Below the pieces are notes generated by a model. The model saw only the letters and a list, made by a program, of their open reading frames with translations. It did no database searches and was not told the DNA's origin. Positions 17,081 to 26,649 of a stretch of DNA of 64,000 nucleotides are shown one piece after another (position 1 is the first letter of the stretch; every line of letters starts with the position of its first letter). The position numbers were made by a program, and so were the translations under genes. The stretch comes from Planctomycetes bacterium UBA7888 (GTDB lineage Bacteria; Planctomycetota; UBA1135): the NCBI GenBank assembly GCA_002500505.1, contig DLRM01000039.1:16862-80861 (forward strand), read 5' to 3'.

Positions 17081-18801
17081 TCTTGAGGCAAAGGATGAAT
17101 TCCATAAATGTATTTACGGAAGAAGGGGAGTAAGTCCAGCTTGTCCATTTCTTCTAAGGCCAACCGCAGGTCCTCAGAAGTCCACCAACCGCCTTCCCTC
17201 AAGGCTGCATTGAGGCATGCATCTAGACGGTCCTCACCAACTAATTCGGACAGATGGACCCAAACAAGGGCGCCGCGGCTGAGAAGTCGCTGCGGGCCCA
17301 ATAAATCTTCACGAAGCATGAGGCTGAGAGGAGTTCGCACGGGTGGCAAGTTGGCTTCCCGTTTTTTCCAATTGAGGAGCATGTTTGCCGCTTCTTTGCT
17401 GTGACCCTGGATTCTTAAAAGACGCCAGGCGGAATATTCGGCCAATGAAATTTCCAAAAATGGGGCAGCCGTGCCTTTTCCGCGAAGAAGGAGGCCAAAC
17501 TTCCTCGTTGAAATAAGCTCAGCCAGACCCTCGCGTCGAGTGCCGGATCCGTAAGCCGCATCTAATGGGGATTGAAGCCACTCTTTCTTTTCGTCCAAAA
17601 TGGCCAAGCCCGGCAACATGCGGTCGCCCGCACCTGGGAAGGTGGCTAGTGACCATGGGTCCACGTTGCCCGGTAGCCAGTCGAGCATGGTTCCTTCGAG
17701 GTCGACTAAAAATTGAAGAGGTGCTCTGTATTCTCTGCTTCGAGAACCGCTTCTCAGCCACATGGGGTAGGGGCCTTCATTGTGCTTCCGATATTGACCT
17801 ACAAGGGCGAAAGGCCATGCTCTGCCAGATGAGATAGAGGGGAACGAAATTTTCCTCGCTCCGCTAGAACCGAGCACTTTATTGGTGATGGGAGCGCACC
17901 AAGAAAGGGCGTGGTCAAAAGCAGGGATTGCCAGGGACAATGTCCAGGAGGGGGCCAGGACTTGGTCGGAGTTGATATCTTGAAGAAGAGGAACGGCGAG
18001 CCAGGTGGAGTCTAGTAAGCCAATGGTGTGACCTGATAGAGAAATCCCCATACTTGCAGCGAGTTCCGGGTCATCACCAAACTCCAAGGCATATTCCAAG
18101 TGATGTTTGCCCTCTATTGCTGTGGTTTTCTTGGACTCTTGTGCGGGAATCCACCATTGAATGGATTGAAGTGTGCCGAGTTCGGCTGAGGGTTGAAAGT
18201 CCAGCTTGATATGCAGAGTGCCCGGTTGGAGGTGAGTGCTTAATTGGAGGTCATAATGCCCCAAGGAAAAGAGGGGGGCAGGATTCGAGCCGAGACCTCG
18301 ATCAAAATCTTCTTGCTGAGGGGGCTTAGGCCGCCATGAGAAGGGAGGTTGAAAGCTCGACAGGGCTTTCCGGGCGGGCTCCATGTCATGTTGAGGACCC
18401 TCCCAAGAGACTAGGGTGAGATGGTCTGCTTGTACGAGGACGCGTTCTATTACGGCCATCTCGGAACCATTCCTACTGTATTGGATGTCCGTACCTGCGG
18501 CTTGGTCTCCGGCCCAAGGGCCAATCCATGGTGTGATTTGGTACTTCACCCCATCGAGGAAAGGCGTCCAAATCCGGGCGCGGTGGTCTTGGGCGACTGC
18601 CGCACTCGTGGCACCCGCATTCGCTAGTAAATAATGAACTGCAGTGAAGCGAGCGTTGCCGCTGGGATGGAGGGCGACCCAAGTCGGAGTGTCGCCATCA
18701 TCTTTCAGGAAGGGGACGTAGTCCCCTGGAAGCTCCATCTTGAAGGGGAGTTCGTCTGTACTTTGCGGGGAAAGTGCGAGGGCGAGAGCGGCAAGCAGCA
18801 T
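17077..18801 (-). CDS. Secreted protein resembling an M1 aminopeptidase without its zinc site
   Basis: A 574-residue exported protein starting MLLAALALALS, a short signal peptide. The last 120 residues look like the end of an M1-family catalytic region: LLSRGALVWVHLSELVG, then DACLNAALREGGWWTSEDLR and a FFRKYIYG helix. The preceding beta-rich region (about 180-400) would fit the saddle and thermolysin-like domain. However, neither HExxH nor the GAMEN exopeptidase motif is present where they should be, so it is probably not a peptidase. It lies 68 bases downstream of clpX and overlaps the DHH start. Assignment to the M1 fold is inference from pattern, not alignment. Confidence 0.6.
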   Translation of the reverse strand: MLLAALALALSPQSTDELPFKMELPGDYVPFLKDDGDTPTWVALHPSGNARFTAVHYLLANAGATSAAVAQDHRARIWTPFLDGVKYQITPWIGPWAGDQAAGTDIQYSRNGSEMAVIERVLVQADHLTLVSWEGPQHDMEPARKALSSFQPPFSWRPKPPQQEDFDRGLGSNPAPLFSLGHYDLQLSTHLQPGTLHIKLDFQPSAELGTLQSIQWWIPAQESKKTTAIEGKHHLEYALEFGDDPELAASMGISLSGHTIGLLDSTWLAVPLLQDINSDQVLAPSWTLSLAIPAFDHALSWCAPITNKVLGSSGARKISFPSISSGRAWPFALVGQYRKHNEGPYPMWLRSGSRSREYRAPLQFLVDLEGTMLDWLPGNVDPWSLATFPGAGDRMLPGLAILDEKKEWLQSPLDAAYGSGTRREGLAELISTRKFGLLLRGKGTAAPFLEISLAEYSAWRLLRIQGHSKEAANMLLNWKKREANLPPVRTPLSLMLREDLLGPQRLLSRGALVWVHLSELVGEDRLDACLNAALREGGWWTSEDLRLALEEMDKLDLLPFFRKYIYGIHPLPQE

Positions 18802-18869
18802 GGGGTAGGAGGCCGGAGAGCTTCAAATCTTAGCCTCAGAGTTGCTTGCGGAAACGGTTTTTGGCTGAG

Positions 18870-20183
18870 CTAAGCGGATTCCCGCTTGGGTTCTGGCAGG
18901 TTCTCTAGAAGTACCGCAGCGTTCCCGGATCGAATCATTTCCCCAGTTACCACAAAGCGTCCTGGCTCTGCATGGTCCGGAAGGTTGTACATCAAGTCGT
19001 GGAGGACGGATTCCAAAATCGACCGAAGCGAACGCACGCCAGTTTTCCGGTCGAAAGCCAATTGCGCAATGGTCACTAAGGCTTCCTCCGTGAAGGCAAG
19101 CTCGTGGTTTTCCATAGCGAAATAAGCTTGATATTGCTTGACCAGGGCGTTGCGAGGTTCGACAAGAATATGAGTGAGATCCTCAACGTCTAGTTCGTGA
19201 AGATTCACAAAGACCGGCAGTCGTCCCACAAATTCTGGAATCAAGCCAAACTCGATTAAATCCTTAGTTTGCAAGTGAGGCATAAGCTTCTCGCGGTCAG
19301 TGAGATCCATGGCCTTGTGCTCAACCTGTTCTTCTTCCGAGCCGTGGAATCCAATATTGCCCATTCCAATTCGGCGGCCAATTAATTCTTCAATGCCAGA
19401 GAAGGTGCCCCCACAGATAAAAAGGATGCCCGAAGTATCCATTTGGATGCAGGACTGCTCGGGATGCTTGCGCCCTCCTTGGGGCGGAACATTGGCGACG
19501 GAGCCCTCTAGAATTTTAAGAAGGGCCTGCTGAACGCCTTCCCCGCTCACATCTCGTGTGATACTGACGTTTTGGGTTGTGCGGGCAATTTTGTCAATCT
19601 CATCGATATAAATGATGCCTCTTTGAGCTTTTTCAAGATCGAAGTCACAGGAATGAAGCAGTTTCAAAAGGATGTTTTCGACATCTTCGCCAACATAACC
19701 GGCCTCAGTAAGAGTGGTGGCGTCCGCAATAGCAAAGGGGACATCCAAAATGCGAGCAAGTGTGCGGGCCAGAAGGGTTTTCCCGGAGCCCGTCGGACCA
19801 ACCAAAAGCACATTGGACTTTTCTAAATCGACCTCAGCGAGGGCTGGATGGCTCGAATCTTCTTGGAGCGCACGAATTCGTTTGTAATGGTTGTAAACCG
19901 CAACGGCTAGCACCTTTTTGGCGTCATCTTGGCCGTAAACAAACTCGTTGAGACGGGCAACGAGGTCCCTAGGAGGTAGACATGTTCCGAATTCTTCGGT
20001 GGAGGTGGGCTCCGTATGTTGGACACGCCGGTCTTCCTCATGAAGAATGGAATTGCAAATGTCGACACATTCGTTGCAAATATAAATACCAGGAGGGCCA
20101 GCAATGAGAGATTGCACTTGGGCACGCACCTTTTCGCAAAAGGTACACCGCTCGGCACCGCCTCGTTCCGTAGTTCTAGACAT
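18870..20183 (-). CDS. clpX: ATP-dependent Clp protease ATP-binding subunit ClpX
   Basis: AAA+ unfoldase that feeds tagged proteins into ClpP. The 437 residues begin with the zinc-binding domain (CTFCEKV and YICNECVDIC), then Walker A GPTGSGKT, Walker B IIYIDEIDKI, the pore and sensor region GEGVQQALLKILEG, and the C-terminal domain with RSLRSILE. The start is the ATG at 20181-20183; a GTG one codon upstream is also open. It follows clpP by 64 bases in the standard tig-clpP-clpX order. Confidence 0.98.
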   Translation of the reverse strand: MSRTTERGGAERCTFCEKVRAQVQSLIAGPPGIYICNECVDICNSILHEEDRRVQHTEPTSTEEFGTCLPPRDLVARLNEFVYGQDDAKKVLAVAVYNHYKRIRALQEDSSHPALAEVDLEKSNVLLVGPTGSGKTLLARTLARILDVPFAIADATTLTEAGYVGEDVENILLKLLHSCDFDLEKAQRGIIYIDEIDKIARTTQNVSITRDVSGEGVQQALLKILEGSVANVPPQGGRKHPEQSCIQMDTSGILFICGGTFSGIEELIGRRIGMGNIGFHGSEEEQVEHKAMDLTDREKLMPHLQTKDLIEFGLIPEFVGRLPVFVNLHELDVEDLTHILVEPRNALVKQYQAYFAMENHELAFTEEALVTIAQLAFDRKTGVRSLRSILESVLHDLMYNLPDHAEPGRFVVTGEMIRSGNAAVLLENLPEPKRESA

Positions 20184-20247
20184 CACCTAATCCTACCACA
20201 GGAAGGAAATCTAGAGCAGAAAGCTTTCAAAGTCTCCCAGAGGAGAT

Positions 20248-20853
20248 TTAGTTGCCAATGACTTGGTCAACCAGGCCAAAGTCCACAGCTTCAGAGGCAG
20301 AGAGGAAATTGTCTCGATCCGTGGCTTTTTCAACCTGCTTCACAGTTTTGCCAGAGTGCTTGGCGAGGATTCCGTTGAGACGCTCTTTAAGGTGGAGAAT
20401 CTCTTTCACCTGAATTTCCATGTCCGCGGCAGTTCCTTGAGTGCCACCCCAAGGTTGGTGAATCATGACGCGGGAGTTTGGCAGAATGAAGCGTTTTTCT
20501 TTGGCGCCGCCGGCCAAAAGGACAGCACCCATAGAGGCGCATTGACCAATGCAGTATGTGGCAACATCGCAGTCAATGTATTGCATGGTGTCGTACATGG
20601 CCAAGCCCGCTGTCACGGAACCGCCTGGGCTATTGATGTACATTTGGACATCTTGGGTCTTGTTCATTTTGTGCAAGAACAAGAGTTGGGCGACGACAAC
20701 ATTGGCAACCATGTCATTGATTTCCGTGCCAATGAAAATGATTCTGTCCTCCATGAGGCGCGAATAAAGGTCGTATGTTCGTTCGCCTCTCCCTGTCTTT
20801 TCAATGACATAGGGGATGCTGAAATCAAAGGTAGTGGGTGCTTTGTCGCTCAT
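20248..20853 (-). CDS. clpP: ATP-dependent Clp protease proteolytic subunit ClpP
   Basis: Serine peptidase that forms the tetradecameric barrel with ClpX. From the ATG at 20851-20853 the protein is 201 residues, the normal size. The catalytic serine is in QCASMGAVLLAGG and the histidine in SRVMIHQPWGG. The INSPGGSV oxyanion-hole strand and the YIDCDVATY segment are also typical. The frame is open upstream for 64 more codons, but that stretch overlaps tig and is not conserved ClpP sequence. It begins 13 bases after the tig stop. Confidence 0.97.
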   Translation of the reverse strand: MSDKAPTTFDFSIPYVIEKTGRGERTYDLYSRLMEDRIIFIGTEINDMVANVVVAQLLFLHKMNKTQDVQMYINSPGGSVTAGLAMYDTMQYIDCDVATYCIGQCASMGAVLLAGGAKEKRFILPNSRVMIHQPWGGTQGTAADMEIQVKEILHLKERLNGILAKHSGKTVKQVEKATDRDNFLSASEAVDFGLVDQVIGN

Positions 20854-20866
20854 GTCTCTGGGAAGG

Positions 20867-22213
20867 CTACTCGGCCGCGCTGCTGGCTTCAACTTCTGGG
20901 GCAGGCGCATTTTGGGCCGCCAGCATCGTGGCGACGTAATTGCGGGCTTTTCCTTCCAAAATGTCACCTTGGAGCTGAGATTCCAAGCCACGCTCCTTAT
21001 AGAAAGCCTGGGTGGTTTTGACATCTGTTCCATTGCGCATTCCAATTTCTCGGTAGGCTTGGTCCAGGTCCTTTTTGTTCACACTCAATTGAGCCGATGC
21101 AGCAATGCGCCGGAGTAAAAAGTACATTTGCAGGCTCTTCTTTGAATTGTCTTGCAGAGCAGGCCGCTGTCCTTTGACCTCTTTTTTGGCTTCTTCTTCT
21201 GATTTGCCCGACTTTTGAAGACGCTCCAAGGCGCCCTGCTCAGCATGCTTGGCTTCTTCCTCGATGAGTCGCGCTGGAAGTTCAAAGGGCTTCATCGACA
21301 AAATAGAGTCAAGAGCCTCTTCGACTTGGCGCCTTCTTTCGTTCGCCTCATTCTCCATTCCGATTCGGCTCGTAACCATTTCGCGAAGCTTCTCTTCACT
21401 TTCGATCTGGAGATCAGCGACCAGTTCTTCAACGCTTGCATGGCGAGGGGTCACAATGCGTTTGACCTTGACTTGGACTTTTCCTTTTTTTCCAACCCAC
21501 TCCGTTTTTTCAAAGCCCTCATTGAATTCCACATCCAGGTCTAACTCTTTGCCAGCGGTGGCCCCGGCCATTTCTTTGTCATAAGTTTCCGGATCAGAGC
21601 CATAGAGGGGGGAGCCTAAGGCAAGCCTGAGGTCCTCAGCTTGAGGACCTTCTTCTCCGTCCAGGAAAAACTGAATGTCAGATTCAGCAAGTGTGTCAGT
21701 ATCGAGGGATGCACCTTCTTTTTCTTCGAAGCGCGGATGGTCTCTGCCGATGGCTTTGAGCGTTTCCTCGAGTTGTTCCTCAGAAGGCTCCGTTGGCTTT
21801 GCTTCAATGTTGAGGTCGGACCACTCTGGAAGCTCGATATCGGGAGCGGTTTCGACTTCAAAGTCAAAGGAGTAATCTTCTCCTTCTGGAATATCGTGAG
21901 AAGATGCATCAAAGTCAATCAGGCGGAGAACCTCTAGCTTGGTTCCAACCAGAGCCTCAGGGATGACGTGCTCCAATAGGTGTTCTGCAGCTTCCGCAGG
22001 GAGCCCATCGCCGACCATGGAACGAAGCATGTTCATCGGTGCTTTACCAGATCGAAACCCGGGCACCTTTACGCTTCTTGTTGCAGCACGAATCGTATGT
22101 TCGTATTCCTGATTAACACGCTGGGCGGGAACTTTTACAGAAATTTTGAAATGGCAAGTGCCGAGGGAGTCAAAGCTAGCCTCGATGGGGACGGTTTTGG
22201 ATTTCTTTGTCAC
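20867..22213 (-). CDS. tig: Trigger factor
   Basis: Ribosome-associated chaperone and peptidyl-prolyl isomerase. The ribosome-docking signature is KVPGFRSGKAP, followed by the PPIase domain (about 155-245 from the chosen start) and the long helical arms. The acidic tail (APEVEASSAAE) is common in the family. Start uncertain: the frame stays open to an ATG at 22286-22288, but that would overlap the divergent adaptor gene. The GTG at 22211-22213 gives 449 residues, the usual length, and leaves a 73-base divergent promoter region. It heads the tig-clpP-clpX cluster. Confidence 0.93.
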   Translation of the reverse strand: MTKKSKTVPIEASFDSLGTCHFKISVKVPAQRVNQEYEHTIRAATRSVKVPGFRSGKAPMNMLRSMVGDGLPAEAAEHLLEHVIPEALVGTKLEVLRLIDFDASSHDIPEGEDYSFDFEVETAPDIELPEWSDLNIEAKPTEPSEEQLEETLKAIGRDHPRFEEKEGASLDTDTLAESDIQFFLDGEEGPQAEDLRLALGSPLYGSDPETYDKEMAGATAGKELDLDVEFNEGFEKTEWVGKKGKVQVKVKRIVTPRHASVEELVADLQIESEEKLREMVTSRIGMENEANERRRQVEEALDSILSMKPFELPARLIEEEAKHAEQGALERLQKSGKSEEEAKKEVKGQRPALQDNSKKSLQMYFLLRRIAASAQLSVNKKDLDQAYREIGMRNGTDVKTTQAFYKERGLESQLQGDILEGKARNYVATMLAAQNAPAPEVEASSAAE

Positions 22214-22247
22214 GGTTTTGTGGACTGTAGGGGCCAGGTATTTTACT

Positions 22248-22269
22248 GGAAACGGTATCCTATGTTTCC
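22248..22269. promoter_or_regulatory. Inverted repeat between tig and the RND adaptor gene
   Basis: GGAAAC and GTTTCC form 6-base arms around a 10-base spacer in the 73-base region between the tig start and the HlyD-type adaptor start. The spacing fits a dimeric repressor site, as often found before efflux operons. No regulator gene is adjacent, and a 6-base repeat can occur by chance. Confidence 0.3.
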
Positions 22270-22286
22270 TAAATCTCAGAACCACC

Positions 22287-23534
22287 ATGGCTCAACACCG
22301 TTCCCCAGTCCTCTCCTTTCTCCTAGTGGTGATTGCTGTTTCGCTTTGCCTGATGGCTATTTACGGAACTCGACCTGACCCCCCGCGCCCCATGGCTCCG
22401 GCGCCATCCCCGGCACCAGTTCGAACACGCATTCTTGAGCTCCAAGAAAAGCCCTTGGATATTCGAGTTTGGGGAAATCTGTTGGCTTGGCAAGATGTCA
22501 CCCTTTCTGCTGAGCAGGCTGGGAAGGTGGTTTGGAAGAAGCCCGGGCTCGAAACAGGTTCTGTCATCCATGAGGGAGAACCCTTGCTGAAGTTGGATCC
22601 AGTCCCTTTTGAGCTAGCGGTTAGGCGCGCCGAAGCTTCCGTAAAGTCGGCGAATGCTGCACTCGAGAGCCAGCAAGCCACTGTCCTTGGTGCCCGGCGA
22701 GCTCTTCATTCCGCTAGGCAACAGGAAACCTTGGCAGATCGAGAACTTCAACGAGCCACCCAACTAGAGCGTAGAGGTGATACTTCTGCCTCAGTCCTGG
22801 ACCTGGCCGAAAAGGGGAGGGTTGTCGCGGTCGCTGCACGAGAGAGTGCGGAATATGCCCTCGCGGCGGCCGAAGGCTCACTACGCGTCAGTTCGGCTCA
22901 GAGGGAAGAGGCTTCCGCCGCTTTGGCCACGGCCTTCGACGCACTCCAACGTTCGACTCTTCACGTTCCCTTCGATGGAGAACTCGGCACCCTTTTTGTC
23001 GATATTGGAGACTGGTTAGGCCCTGGCGTTCCAGCTCTTCAAGTTGTGGACCGGAGTCGGCTTCGTGCAAATCTTCAAGTCCCCACGGATGATGTCTTGG
23101 GAATTCAAGTTGGCGATTCTGTGCACATTCAGGCCACCTTTGGCCCTGAAGTGGAGGGAGTCGTTTTGGGCATTAACCCAACTGTCCAAAGAGAAAGCCG
23201 AAGTCAATCGGTTGTTGTAGAAGTGCCCAATGCAAATCAGCGCTTTTCTGTCGGGACTCATGTCGAGGCGACCTTGAGAAAAGGGACGCACCAAGCTCTT
23301 TGGTTAAGTCCATCCGATTACTCCCTTATGAAGAGTGTTCCGGGTGCTTGGGTTCTTTCGGGCTCCCCCGCAACAGTGCAAGCGGCTCCACTGAGATTGG
23401 GGCGGCCCCTTGTGGATAGAGACGGTTTGACCTGGCTCCCCGTTCAATCTGGACTAACTGCAGGCCAGCGCATCGCCATATCCAATTTAGAGGTATTGAC
23501 TGAGGGGGCACCAGTTCAGCCCCTTCAAGACTAG
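22287..23534 (+). CDS. RND efflux periplasmic adaptor (HlyD/AcrA family)
   Basis: Membrane-fusion protein that links an inner-membrane RND pump to an outer-membrane channel. The 415-residue protein has an N-terminal anchor (SPVLSFLLVVIAVSLCLMAIY), a proline-rich linker, then a split lipoyl domain around a long alpha-helical hairpin rich in Ala, Glu and Arg (about 110-225). The second lipoyl half contains STLHVPFDGELG. Beta-barrel and membrane-proximal domains follow. The ATG at 22287 is chosen because it starts just before the anchor. It is 2 bases upstream of the RND pump. The likely TolC partner is encoded separately at 47929. Confidence 0.9.
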   Translation: MAQHRSPVLSFLLVVIAVSLCLMAIYGTRPDPPRPMAPAPSPAPVRTRILELQEKPLDIRVWGNLLAWQDVTLSAEQAGKVVWKKPGLETGSVIHEGEPLLKLDPVPFELAVRRAEASVKSANAALESQQATVLGARRALHSARQQETLADRELQRATQLERRGDTSASVLDLAEKGRVVAVAARESAEYALAAAEGSLRVSSAQREEASAALATAFDALQRSTLHVPFDGELGTLFVDIGDWLGPGVPALQVVDRSRLRANLQVPTDDVLGIQVGDSVHIQATFGPEVEGVVLGINPTVQRESRSQSVVVEVPNANQRFSVGTHVEATLRKGTHQALWLSPSDYSLMKSVPGAWVLSGSPATVQAAPLRLGRPLVDRDGLTWLPVQSGLTAGQRIAISNLEVLTEGAPVQPLQD

Positions 23535-23536
23535 AA

Positions 23537-26500
23537 ATGCGTGGGCTCATTCGTTTCGCTGTCCTAAACCCTGTGGCGTGCAACCTCCTTTTTTTAGGAG
23601 TTTTGGCACTTGGGGCCATTTCTTTGGGAGGCTTGCCTCGCGAGGTTTTCCCTGAGTTCTCTAAAAAGGCTGCGGAAATCAATGTCGCTTTTCCGAATGC
23701 TTCTCCCGACGAGGTGGAACGCTTGGTCACCGTTCCTATTGAAGAAGCTGCAGATTCCCTGGAAGGGACAGATGAGATTCTTTCCTATTCCAAGCAAGGT
23801 CTATCTCGAATTTTTGTCAAAGTTCAGCAGGGAACCGACCTGCAGCAATATTTGGACGAGCTCCGCCAAGAAGTGGATGCGATTGAGGATTGGCCTGAAG
23901 ATGCGAAAGACCCTCGAATTCGGGAACAGAAGGTTCAGTTTCCTGTCGTAAATGTCAATCTCTTCGGCAACCTTGAGACTGAATTTATGCGTCCCATCGT
24001 GGAGGACTTGCGTGATCACTTGCGAGACATTCCTCACATTGCCGGAGTGAATGTGATGGGCTTACCTGAGCCTGAAATGCACGTTTCGATACTCCCAGCG
24101 AACTTGGAAAGGTGGGGGCTAACTCTTTCTGAAGTCTCCCAAGCCCTTGGAGCCCAGGTTCATGATTTCCCTGCGGGCTCCTTGGAAACATCTGCTGGGG
24201 CGATCCGCCTTCGAGTTTTAGGGGAAGAAACAAGCCCTGAGCGGCTTGCGAGACGCCCAATTCGTTCTTTCCCCAACGGAGCCGTGGTGCGCTTGGGTGA
24301 TGTCGCTCAAGTACGTAGCAGCCACGAGAAAGAAATAACTTTAGGGAGATACAACGGCTTCGAGAGTATCACCTTGGCTGTGACCAAAGACTCGACTGGG
24401 GATGTCATTGATATGGTGAAGGCAGTTGAAGAGATTGTTTCTTCAGAAAGGGAAAAGCTTCCTCTTGGCGTTTCTCTGGGCATATCTTCTGACTTTTCTA
24501 TTTATGTCAAGAATCGCTTGAACACTCTTCTGCAATCGGGTTTCTTTGGACTGGCTTTGGTACTCCTGATGCTTTGGTTGTTCTTGGATGCCCGAATTGC
24601 TTTGATGACTGCAGCTGGAATTCCGATGGCTGTTATGGGTGGTATCTTGCTCATGTCCCTCCTTGGAATCACCATGAACATGCTCTCGATGTTCGCCTTT
24701 ATTTTGGTGCTTGGAATGGTGGTTGACGACGCCATTGTTGTGGTTGAAAATTGCTACCGCTATGTCGAACGGGGAATGAGTGTTCAGGAGGCTGCCCTTC
24801 GTGGCACCACAGAGGTTGCTTGGCCTGTATTGACTACGGTGGCTACAACGGTTGTCGCCTTCAGTTCCATGTTGATGATTGAAGGCGAGCTGGGGCAATG
24901 GATGTCGCCTGTGCCGAAAGTTGCCGCCCTGACTTTGGTAGCTTCCCTTCTGGAAGCCTTGGCTGTCTTGCCTTCCCACTTCGCTGAATGGGTGAGCCCT
25001 TTTCCGGAAAAATCTGCGGCGAAGACAGATATCGGCAGGCCTTTGGCCTCACCCAATCGTTGGTATTCGCCTCTTCAACGTCAGTATGAGCGCCTGTTGA
25101 AGACTGCAGTGAGACATCGGGTTTCTTTCGCAGTAGGTGCTATCGGATTGTTGTTGTGTGCAGGTGCTTTGTTTCACAGTGGACATTTGAAATTTGTACT
25201 TATGCCTAGTTTTGAGGCGAAGTTGTTCTTTGTAAATGTTGAGGCTCCGACACACTACTCTGTTAATCAAACCTCGAAAACTCTTCGCCAAGTGGATGAT
25301 GCGATTGCAGGATTGCCTACTTCCGAGCTCGAAAGTTACGTCACTCTCGCGGGTGCCAGTTACTCGGACCAAACGAATTACAAAACGGGTTCTCACCTGG
25401 GCCAAGTCTTTGTTGAATTAGTTGAAGGCGGTGCCCGTTCACGCAGTACTCAAGAAATCAAACAGGACCTTCGAGAGAAAATTGGCCTTCCTGCGGGAAT
25501 TACTTCCCTTGATTTTGCCGAGCCTCAAGCTGGACCAACCGGAGCCGCCATTGAAATCAGGGTTTCCGGAGACGAGGAAAACCAACTTTTTGAAGCGTCC
25601 CGTGCCGTGCTGGCCTTCCTGAGAGCTTTCCCGGGCGTGATTGACGTGAAGGATGACCTTCTCCCTGGCGCGCGGGAGGTTCGATTCTTGCTTACAGAGG
25701 AGGGGCGCCAACTTGGCTTCACGGAAGTCGAATTGGCTCGGCAAGTATTAGGTGCCTTTTACGGTGATCGTTCCGCAATCCTTCGATTGGGGCGAAATCC
25801 GGCAGATCTTCTTGTTCGGAACCCAGAGGAAGCGCGATATAGCTTTGCTCTTTTGAGAAGTCTTCGGGTAAAAACAGCCAGCGGTCAAAGTGTCCTATTG
25901 GAACGAGTCGCAAATCTTGAAGAGAGTCGAGGGCTTGCTGAGGTTGTTCGCCGAGATAGAAAGCGCTCTATAACGATCACTGGTGATGTGACTTTGGAAA
26001 CGAACGCCCGAGAAGTGCTTGCTCAGGTTATCCAGGAATTTGCAGATATAAGCCAGCAATTCCCTTCAGTAAGTTTGGATTATGGGGGAGACCAAGAACA
26101 AACTCGAGAGTCCATGAGCTCGCTCGTTGGCGCTCTCAGCATGGCCTTTTTTATTATTTACTTTTTATTGGCCTTCCTTTTTAGATCCTACTCCCAGCCT
26201 TTCGTGGTGATGGCCTCAGTTCCTTTTGCTGCCCTTGGGGTACTCTTTGGGTTCACTCTAATCGGTGAGCCGATATCCTTTATGACTTCCTTGGGAATGT
26301 TGGCCTTGTCTGGTGTTGCTGTGAACGACGCTCTCGTGCTGATGGACTTTGTTAATAAGCATCGCCGCGCCGGCCATGGTCTCGTAGCTTCTGTATTGCG
26401 GGCTGGTTCTGTTCGGATGCGACCTGTCCTGATTACCTCTTTAACCACCATTGGTGGCTTGACCCCACTGGCATTTTTCTCAACAGGTCAGGCAAAGTTT

Positions 26501-26644
26501 TTGGCCCCAATGGCCAAAGCCCTCATCTTTGGCATGCTGTCCGCCACCGTAATGACTTTGGTTCTTGTCCCTGTTGGATTCCTCTTGCTCATGGACATTC
26601 GCAGAGGGCTTCGCCGCTTCTTCGGCAGAAGCCAAGTGGCCTAG
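23537..26644 (+). CDS. RND-family efflux transporter permease (AcrB type)
   Basis: Proton-driven pump of 1035 residues with the two-fold RND layout: TM1 at the N-terminus (ACNLLFLGVLALGAISL), a large periplasmic loop starting VFPEFSKKAAEINVAFP, six TM helices from about 335-520, a second loop, and the last TM helices at about 860-1015. TM4 carries the proton-relay aspartates in GMVVDDAIVVVEN. The N-terminal AFPNASPDEVERLVTVPIE segment is typical of HAE-1 pumps. Drug versus lipid or solute specificity cannot be told from the sequence. Convergent with the HEAT gene, which begins 5 bases away. Confidence 0.95.
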   Translation: MRGLIRFAVLNPVACNLLFLGVLALGAISLGGLPREVFPEFSKKAAEINVAFPNASPDEVERLVTVPIEEAADSLEGTDEILSYSKQGLSRIFVKVQQGTDLQQYLDELRQEVDAIEDWPEDAKDPRIREQKVQFPVVNVNLFGNLETEFMRPIVEDLRDHLRDIPHIAGVNVMGLPEPEMHVSILPANLERWGLTLSEVSQALGAQVHDFPAGSLETSAGAIRLRVLGEETSPERLARRPIRSFPNGAVVRLGDVAQVRSSHEKEITLGRYNGFESITLAVTKDSTGDVIDMVKAVEEIVSSEREKLPLGVSLGISSDFSIYVKNRLNTLLQSGFFGLALVLLMLWLFLDARIALMTAAGIPMAVMGGILLMSLLGITMNMLSMFAFILVLGMVVDDAIVVVENCYRYVERGMSVQEAALRGTTEVAWPVLTTVATTVVAFSSMLMIEGELGQWMSPVPKVAALTLVASLLEALAVLPSHFAEWVSPFPEKSAAKTDIGRPLASPNRWYSPLQRQYERLLKTAVRHRVSFAVGAIGLLLCAGALFHSGHLKFVLMPSFEAKLFFVNVEAPTHYSVNQTSKTLRQVDDAIAGLPTSELESYVTLAGASYSDQTNYKTGSHLGQVFVELVEGGARSRSTQEIKQDLREKIGLPAGITSLDFAEPQAGPTGAAIEIRVSGDEENQLFEASRAVLAFLRAFPGVIDVKDDLLPGAREVRFLLTEEGRQLGFTEVELARQVLGAFYGDRSAILRLGRNPADLLVRNPEEARYSFALLRSLRVKTASGQSVLLERVANLEESRGLAEVVRRDRKRSITITGDVTLETNAREVLAQVIQEFADISQQFPSVSLDYGGDQEQTRESMSSLVGALSMAFFIIYFLLAFLFRSYSQPFVVMASVPFAALGVLFGFTLIGEPISFMTSLGMLALSGVAVNDALVLMDFVNKHRRAGHGLVASVLRAGSVRMRPVLITSLTTIGGLTPLAFFSTGQAKFLAPMAKALIFGMLSATVMTLVLVPVGFLLLMDIRRGLRRFFGRSQVA

Positions 26645-26649
26645 CTGAT

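Noticed and set aside
22146..22286. Upstream extension of the HlyD adaptor to an ATG at 22146
   Set aside because: The extra 47 residues are antisense to the conserved tig N-terminus and precede the membrane anchor; the ATG at 22287 fits the family.
24443..24979. 178-residue His/Gln/Ser-rich minus-strand frame inside the RND pump
   Set aside because: Antisense to TM helices of the pump; the odd composition comes from complementing hydrophobic codons.
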